This document shows, piece by piece, positions 16,508-21,073 of a stretch of 21,073 nucleotides of DNA. Within the stretch, counting starts at the first letter, position 1. Every line of letters starts with the position of its first letter. The notes under the pieces are model-generated. The model was given only the letters and a program-made list of their open reading frames with translations, was not told the origin of the DNA and did no database searches. This DNA is from an uncultured Fidelibacterota bacterium (GTDB taxonomy: Bacteria; Marinisomatota; Marinisomatia; Marinisomatales; UBA1611): positions 1 to 21,073 of the forward strand of contig CAJWPW010000001.1 of the NCBI GenBank assembly GCA_913045415.1. The letters are read 5' to 3'. A program made the position numbers and the translations under genes.

Positions 16508-18510
16508 TAATACTCCATTAAATTATTTAACGCTTCAATAATTTGATCTGTTTGCGGCAGAATTTCAGTTTCAAGCACCGCACTATACGGGATATGACAA
16601 TCCTTGGCAGCAACTCTTTTTATAGGGCCATCCAGGTCTTCAAATAGATCTTGAGAAACTTTTGCTGCAATTTCTGCACCCACTCCACCTGTTAATGTGT
16701 CTTCATGAACAATCAATAATTTTCCGGTTTTCATAACGGAACTATAAATGGTATCCCAATCAATTGGGCTAAGTGTTCGGATATCAATCAAATCAATTTG
16801 CCCTTGGTCCATTTCGCTTATTTTAATCGCTTCAATGCATTTTTGAACCATAGCCCCCCAAGTAACGATTGTTAATTCGTCTCCATCTTGAATCAACTTT
16901 GCTTTCCCAAAGGGTAAAATATAATTATTATCTGGTTCAGGGGATGATGCATATCCCTGACGATAAAGACCTTTATGCTCAAAAATCATCACTGGATCAT
17001 CCATTCGGCAAGCCGCTTTTAATAATCCTTTGGCATCAGCGGCATTGGACGGATATGCCACCCAGATCCCCGGCATATGGAAAAAATAACTATCGATGGA
17101 TTGGCTATGGTAAGGTCCGCCATGAATGTATCCGCCTACGGGAATTCGGATGACAACCGGGCAACTCCATTCATTATTGGATCGATACCGCATAGTAATC
17201 AATTCATTCTGAATTTGCATCATGGCTGTCCAGATATAATCACCGAATTGAATCTCAACCACCGGCTTATATCCCGTGACTGCCATGCCAATCGCCGTAC
17301 CCACTATGGACGATTCTGCTAGAGGTGAATTAAATACACGGTCCTTTCCAAAAGTGTCCGACAACCCTTTTGTTGCAGTGAATACACCCCCTTTTGGATC
17401 GGCAATATCTTGACCATAAATTACCATTTTATCATTCCGAGCCATTTCTTCTTTTAAGGCGTGGTTCACTGCATCAACTATAACCACCTTATTCCCCATA
17501 GGGTTTAAATCTGGCTCATCCATGGACACTTTATGACTGTATATGTGGTCTAATGCTTTATCCACATCAGGGTGTTCTTGGGATTCTGCCCATTTTGATT
17601 CCTCATCAACCTGCTTAGAAATTTGGTTTCGAATCTTTTCAAAATCTTGGGGAGAGAACATTTTTTCTTGGATACATTGATCTTCAAGAATGGTTAAAGG
17701 GTCGCGTTTTCTGTTTTCTTCCAGTTCTTCCGGGGTTCGGTATTTTCGCTGATCATCTGAACTGGAATGAGGTAATAGTCGAACAACATTTGAAACAATA
17801 ACAGAAGGACCTTTCCCTTTACGTGCCCGGTCAATTGCTTGTTTAAATGCTAAATTGGTTTCAAAGAAATTTGTCCCGTTCACTTCATAACGTGATAAAT
17901 TCTTATAACCCGAAGCCATGGAAAAAACCGAGCTTGCGCTTTGCTCGGATTTGTGAGTGGAGATAGCATACTCATTATCCTGGATATGAAAAATGACAGG
18001 TGCTTTTGCATTGCTGGCCCAATTCAATGCCTCGTGAAAATCTCCCTGACTTGTGGTTCCTTCACCTGAAGATACATAAACAACGTCTTTTGTTTTTTCC
18101 ATTCGGCGAGCCAGAGCGCATCCTACCGCTTGCAGATATTGTGTTCCTGTTGGACTCGATTGGCTCACAATTCTCAATTGTCTATCACTATAATGCTGTG
18201 GCATTTGACGACCACCTGAGTTAGGATCTGCTTCCCGCGCCAGGAATCCAAGCAGTTGCGCCTTCGACGTCATCCCCAATCCTAAACAATAAGCGCCATC
18301 ACGATAGTAGGGATAAGACCAATCTACCCCACGCCTAATGGCGACGGCCGCTGCCAATTGCGAAGCTTCATGACCAGAACAACCCATATGAAAAAATGCT
18401 TTACCTTGCTTCAACATGATCATCATTTTAGTATCCAATTCCCGAGCAAGAACCATGGTCTTATAAATATCTAAAACCTGTTTTTTTGTAAATCCGTGGA
18501 GTCGAGCCAT
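16507..18510 (-). CDS. 2-oxoacid dehydrogenase E1, alpha and beta subunits fused (branched-chain type)
   Basis: 667 residues from ATG 18510. The N-terminal half is an E1-alpha thiamine-diphosphate domain: the TPP motif begins at GEG (149) with GDFHEALN and ends at NEYAIS (179-184). The GEG form is that of branched-chain rather than pyruvate enzymes. The C-terminal half (from about 338) is E1-beta, with the active-site histidine in GGPYHSQS (His468), the EIQFGDY segment and a transketolase C-domain near 540-660. It decarboxylates a 2-oxo acid and reductively acylates the E2 lipoyl arm. The two subunits are separate proteins in most bacteria; the fused form is known in FCB bacteria. An upstream GTG at 18516 also opens the frame, but the AAGGAG site at 18518-18523 is only one base away from it and seven from the ATG. 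Confidence 0.94.
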   Translation of the reverse strand: MARLHGFTKKQVLDIYKTMVLARELDTKMMIMLKQGKAFFHMGCSGHEASQLAAAVAIRRGVDWSYPYYRDGAYCLGLGMTSKAQLLGFLAREADPNSGGRQMPQHYSDRQLRIVSQSSPTGTQYLQAVGCALARRMEKTKDVVYVSSGEGTTSQGDFHEALNWASNAKAPVIFHIQDNEYAISTHKSEQSASSVFSMASGYKNLSRYEVNGTNFFETNLAFKQAIDRARKGKGPSVIVSNVVRLLPHSSSDDQRKYRTPEELEENRKRDPLTILEDQCIQEKMFSPQDFEKIRNQISKQVDEESKWAESQEHPDVDKALDHIYSHKVSMDEPDLNPMGNKVVIVDAVNHALKEEMARNDKMVIYGQDIADPKGGVFTATKGLSDTFGKDRVFNSPLAESSIVGTAIGMAVTGYKPVVEIQFGDYIWTAMMQIQNELITMRYRSNNEWSCPVVIRIPVGGYIHGGPYHSQSIDSYFFHMPGIWVAYPSNAADAKGLLKAACRMDDPVMIFEHKGLYRQGYASSPEPDNNYILPFGKAKLIQDGDELTIVTWGAMVQKCIEAIKISEMDQGQIDLIDIRTLSPIDWDTIYSSVMKTGKLLIVHEDTLTGGVGAEIAAKVSQDLFEDLDGPIKRVAAKDCHIPYSAVLETEILPQTDQIIEALNNLMEY

Positions 18511-19157
18511 TAGCACTCTCCTTTTATAAAATATTTATTGAATTTTTCAATCACCATATTTTTGACATTGTCATTATTTTGCGTTTCCCCCAATAATTGC
18601 TCCATGGACGTAACGCCATGGTCAAATATGCCACAGGGGATGATGCCATCATAAAATGAAAGATCGGGATTCACATTCAGGGCAAAACCGTGCATAGTCA
18701 CCCAACGACTAATCCGAACGCCCAACGCAGCAATTTTTTCGTCCCCGACCCAAACACCTGTCAAGCCATCATTTCGTTGTGCAATAATTTTGAATTCAAT
18801 TAAAGTATCAATCAAAACTTGCTCCAAAGTCCGCATGTACCAGCTCACACTTTTTTTATAATTGGACAGATCCAAAATGGGATAACCCACCAACTGTCCC
18901 GGACCATGAAACGTAATATCGCCACCACGCTCAATATTGAAAACATCTACCGATTCATCACGGCTCTGGAGTAAATGATCCTCGTTCGCATTTTTTCCTA
19001 AGGTGTAAACAGGATCATGCTCCACTAGGATTAAGGTATCTTCGATGTTGCCATTAATACGCTGCTGCTGCATTTCTTTTTGGAGATCCCAAACAGCCTT
19101 GTAGGATTTTCGTCCAATGTTTTGAACAAGGATTTGATCTGTTTGTGTTTCAATCAT
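18510..19157 (-). CDS. lipB: Octanoyl-ACP:protein octanoyltransferase
   Basis: 215 residues, normal for the family. It transfers octanoate from acyl carrier protein to the lipoyl lysine of E2 or H-protein, giving the substrate of lipoyl synthase. The signature RGGDITFHGPGQLVGYP covers residues 77-93. The catalytic pair is Lys141 (GDEKIAALG) and Cys175 (IIPCGI). The TMHGFALNV segment is also conserved. It lies 2 bases after the lpdA stop and its own stop overlaps the E1 start (TAATG), so it is a firm member of the operon. No clear ribosome binding site precedes it, which fits translational coupling to lpdA. Confidence 0.96.
   Translation of the reverse strand: MIETQTDQILVQNIGRKSYKAVWDLQKEMQQQRINGNIEDTLILVEHDPVYTLGKNANEDHLLQSRDESVDVFNIERGGDITFHGPGQLVGYPILDLSNYKKSVSWYMRTLEQVLIDTLIEFKIIAQRNDGLTGVWVGDEKIAALGVRISRWVTMHGFALNVNPDLSFYDGIIPCGIFDHGVTSMEQLLGETQNNDNVKNMVIEKFNKYFIKGEC
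18518..18523 (-). promoter_or_regulatory. Shine-Dalgarno sequence that decides the E1 start
   Basis: On the minus strand AAGGAG lies 7 bases before ATG 18510 and only 1 base before GTG 18516. The spacing selects the ATG, which also forms the TAATG junction used at the next two gene boundaries. Confidence 0.75.
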
Positions 19158-19159
19158 GT

Positions 19160-20548
19160 TTATTGGTGTATTGCCGATCCAAAAGCATCCAGTGCAGCTT
19201 CCATTATTGCTTCAGATAATGTTGGATGAGCATGAATCGTCATGGCAATTTCTTCCCAGGTTGTTTCTAGCGATTTCGCCACGCCCAATTCAGCAATGAG
19301 TTCCGTAGCTTCAGAGCCCACAATATGGGCGCCAAGCAATTCACCATATTTCCCGTCAAAGACCAATTTCACAAATCCGGTCGTATCCCCAACTGCCATG
19401 GCCTTGCCACTGGCCTGGAATAAGAATTTGCCAACCTTCAAATCATACCCCGCATCCTTTGCCTGGGCTTCTGTCATTCCTAATGAGCCAACTTGCGGTT
19501 GACAATAGGTACAGCTGGGAATATTAGAATAATCCACCGGTTTGGGTGAATGACCCCCGATATAATCCGCTGCAACATGTCCCTGTGCAGATGCAACATG
19601 TGCCAGCCAAGGCGGCCCGGACACGTCGCCAATCGCAAAAATATTCGGAATATTGGTTTGATTAAATTCGTTAATGGTAATGTTACCACCATTTGTTTCA
19701 ATTCCCAATTCTTCTAGTCCAAGGTATTCAATATTCCCTGTAACGCCCACAGCCAATAATGCTAAGTCACCTTCTAATATTTCTTCTTTCCCGTTTCTCT
19801 CGGTATGAACTTTTACTTTCGTTTTCAAACTCTCAATTTTAGAAACTTTTGTTCCTGTTGAAATTTTGATACCGGATTTTCTAAAACTTTTTTCCACTTC
19901 TTTAGAAACGTCAGCATCTTCAATTGGAAGAATCCTGTCCAGCATTTCGATCATATGTACTTCCGTTCCGAATTCATTATAATAATAGGCAAATTCACTC
20001 CCGATTGCACCGGACCCGATAATAATCATTTTTTTTGGCGGAGAATCAAGAATCATGGCTTCTTTGAAACTAATGACACGATTCCCGTCAAATTCCATCC
20101 CAGGAAATGATCTAGGCCTAGCACCCGTTGCAAGTATGATTTTATCTGCTTCAATGGTGTCTGTCTTTTGTTTATTCTTTACTTCAAGAGATGTTTTAGA
20201 AGTGAGTTTCCCGATACCTGTAATATGGGTGATCTTATTTTTTTTCATTAAAAATTCGATCCCCTTGCTCAGGCGATTAGATATATCACGACTACGCTGA
20301 ATATTCTTTTTAAAATCAACCGACACATTCTCAACTTTAATTCCATACGTGTCAGCATGTTTTATAGTATGATACACTTCTGCATTTTTCAAAAGTGCCT
20401 TGGTTGGGATACACCCCCAGTTTAAACAAATGCCACCCAGCTTATCTTTATCAATAATACAGGTTTTAAGTCCCAATTGCGCGCTTCGTATTGCTGCCAC
20501 ATAACCACCGGGACCACCTCCTAAAATTGCAAGATCAAATTTTGCCAT
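19160..20548 (-). CDS. lpdA: Dihydrolipoamide dehydrogenase (E3)
   Basis: 462 residues, typical for E3. The FAD-binding glycine motif is GGGPGG (10-15). The redox disulfide is in GGICLNWGCIPTK (Cys41, Cys46). The NAD-binding domain has IIGSGAIGSEFA, a later segment reads IFAIGDVSG, and the dimerisation domain ends with the catalytic His441-Glu446 pair in HAHPTLSE. It reoxidises the dihydrolipoyl arm of E2 and makes NADH. It is the first gene of the oxoacid dehydrogenase/lipoate run, 75 bases after folE, with an AAGGA close to the ATG. The same E3 could also serve pyruvate or oxoglutarate dehydrogenase or the glycine cleavage system, which are not encoded in this window. Confidence 0.97.
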   Translation of the reverse strand: MAKFDLAILGGGPGGYVAAIRSAQLGLKTCIIDKDKLGGICLNWGCIPTKALLKNAEVYHTIKHADTYGIKVENVSVDFKKNIQRSRDISNRLSKGIEFLMKKNKITHITGIGKLTSKTSLEVKNKQKTDTIEADKIILATGARPRSFPGMEFDGNRVISFKEAMILDSPPKKMIIIGSGAIGSEFAYYYNEFGTEVHMIEMLDRILPIEDADVSKEVEKSFRKSGIKISTGTKVSKIESLKTKVKVHTERNGKEEILEGDLALLAVGVTGNIEYLGLEELGIETNGGNITINEFNQTNIPNIFAIGDVSGPPWLAHVASAQGHVAADYIGGHSPKPVDYSNIPSCTYCQPQVGSLGMTEAQAKDAGYDLKVGKFLFQASGKAMAVGDTTGFVKLVFDGKYGELLGAHIVGSEATELIAELGVAKSLETTWEEIAMTIHAHPTLSEAIMEAALDAFGSAIHQ

Positions 20549-20623
20549 AGTCCTTTTTTAATTTTTCAATGCTGAAATCTAAAAATGACAGCATAATAGG
20601 AAGTCTCGATGTTTTTGGAATAT

Positions 20624-21073
20624 TCATTTGCTGATAATGCTTAAAAACTCTGCTCTTGTTTCTGCAGATTTTCTGAACTGGCCCAGCATGGAACTTGTCG
20701 AAGCAAAACTGTTTTGTTTTTCTACACCTCTCATTTGCATGCACATATGGACACCTTCCATAACTACAGCTACTCCAATGGGATTCAATACGTCCTGAAT
20801 TGCTTCAGCAATCTGGTGCGTAAGCCTTTCCTGAACCTGCAGCCTCCTGGCAAACATATCAATGATTCGTGGGATTTTTGAAAGCCCAATTACTTTTCCA
20901 TTTGGAATATATCCAACGTGTGCTTTTCCAAAAAACGGGAGTAAATGATGCTCGCAGAGTGAGAAAAATTCTATGTCCCGGACAATAACCATATCCTTTG
21001 CATTTTCATGGAAAACAGCATCATTAATAACTTCATCCAGATTTTCATCATATCCTTTGGAAAAAAATTCCCA
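20624..21073 (-). CDS. folE: GTP cyclohydrolase I (5' end missing)
   Basis: The frame is open from the right edge to the TGA at 20624, giving the C-terminal 149 residues; an internal ATG at 20992 is not the start. The zinc ligands are visible in CEHH (Cys40 and His43 of the visible part) and in HMCMQMRG (Cys111), with the correct 71-residue spacing between the cysteines. QERLT and the SEF-like C-terminal pattern (RAEFLSII) also fit. The enzyme converts GTP to dihydroneopterin triphosphate, the first step of folate synthesis and, in some bacteria, of queuosine synthesis. Roughly 40-70 residues should lie beyond the edge. The 75 bases to lpdA leave room for a promoter, so a shared transcript is uncertain. 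Confidence 0.95.
   Translation of the reverse strand, partial: WEFFSKGYDENLDEVINDAVFHENAKDMVIVRDIEFFSLCEHHLLPFFGKAHVGYIPNGKVIGLSKIPRIIDMFARRLQVQERLTHQIAEAIQDVLNPIGVAVVMEGVHMCMQMRGVEKQNSFASTSSMLGQFRKSAETRAEFLSIISK

Noticed and set aside
16134..16541. 135-residue plus-strand frame antisense to the E2 N-terminus
   Set aside because: Serine/threonine-rich antisense reading of the lipoyl domain and linker; no supporting signals.
20593..20621. Possible promoter for lpdA with a TATTAT -10 box
   Set aside because: The matching -35 position (ATTCCA) agrees with the consensus at only three of six bases, so it is not supported.
20535..20744. 69-residue minus-strand frame bridging folE and lpdA
   Set aside because: Overlaps the conserved C-terminus of folE in another frame and the lpdA start; no ribosome binding site or family resemblance.

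Overview
The window is 21 kb of AT-rich bacterial chromosome in which every gene I can support lies on the minus strand. The content suggests a Gram-negative marine lineage such as Candidatus Marinimicrobia/Neomarinimicrobiota (SAR406) or a relative in the FCB group. The clues are a large exported protein ending in a type IX-secretion-like beta-sandwich tail, an outer-membrane barrel, a fused alpha-beta 2-oxoacid dehydrogenase E1, and a PSCyt1-type heme/copper-monooxygenase protein. The assignment is inference from family content only. No mobile element, CRISPR array, rRNA or phage gene was seen, and no gap between genes exceeds about 255 bases.

In the order of transcription (right to left): (1) 21073-20624, the 3' part of folE. 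(2) 20548-12891, a tight run lpdA - lipB - fused E1 - E2 - methyltransferase - lipA - small secreted protein. Most junctions overlap (TAATG or ATGA). The run encodes a complete branched-chain-type 2-oxoacid dehydrogenase complex together with both enzymes that make and attach its lipoyl cofactor; a methyltransferase of unknown substrate sits between E2 and lipA. (3) 12778-9948, lon protease, tRNA-Val(UAC) and a cold-shock protein, with no terminator visible between them and one clear intrinsic terminator after them. (4) 9837-5689, a three-gene envelope cluster: a secreted protein, a FecR-domain protein and an outer-membrane barrel with an Ig-like N-terminus. No member has a confident function and this is the best candidate for an undescribed system. 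(5) 5600-1453, a PLP-dependent threonine/serine dehydratase followed after 8 bases by a 1061-residue exported protein. (6) 1199-1, the N-terminal part of an exported protein with a c-type heme site followed by a copper type II monooxygenase-like domain; it runs off the left edge.

Start codons were reassigned in four places where the longest frame begins at TTG or GTG, or far upstream of the signal peptide. Shine-Dalgarno sequences are clear before some genes (FecR, lon, E1, E2, csp) and absent before others, especially those reached by translational coupling.
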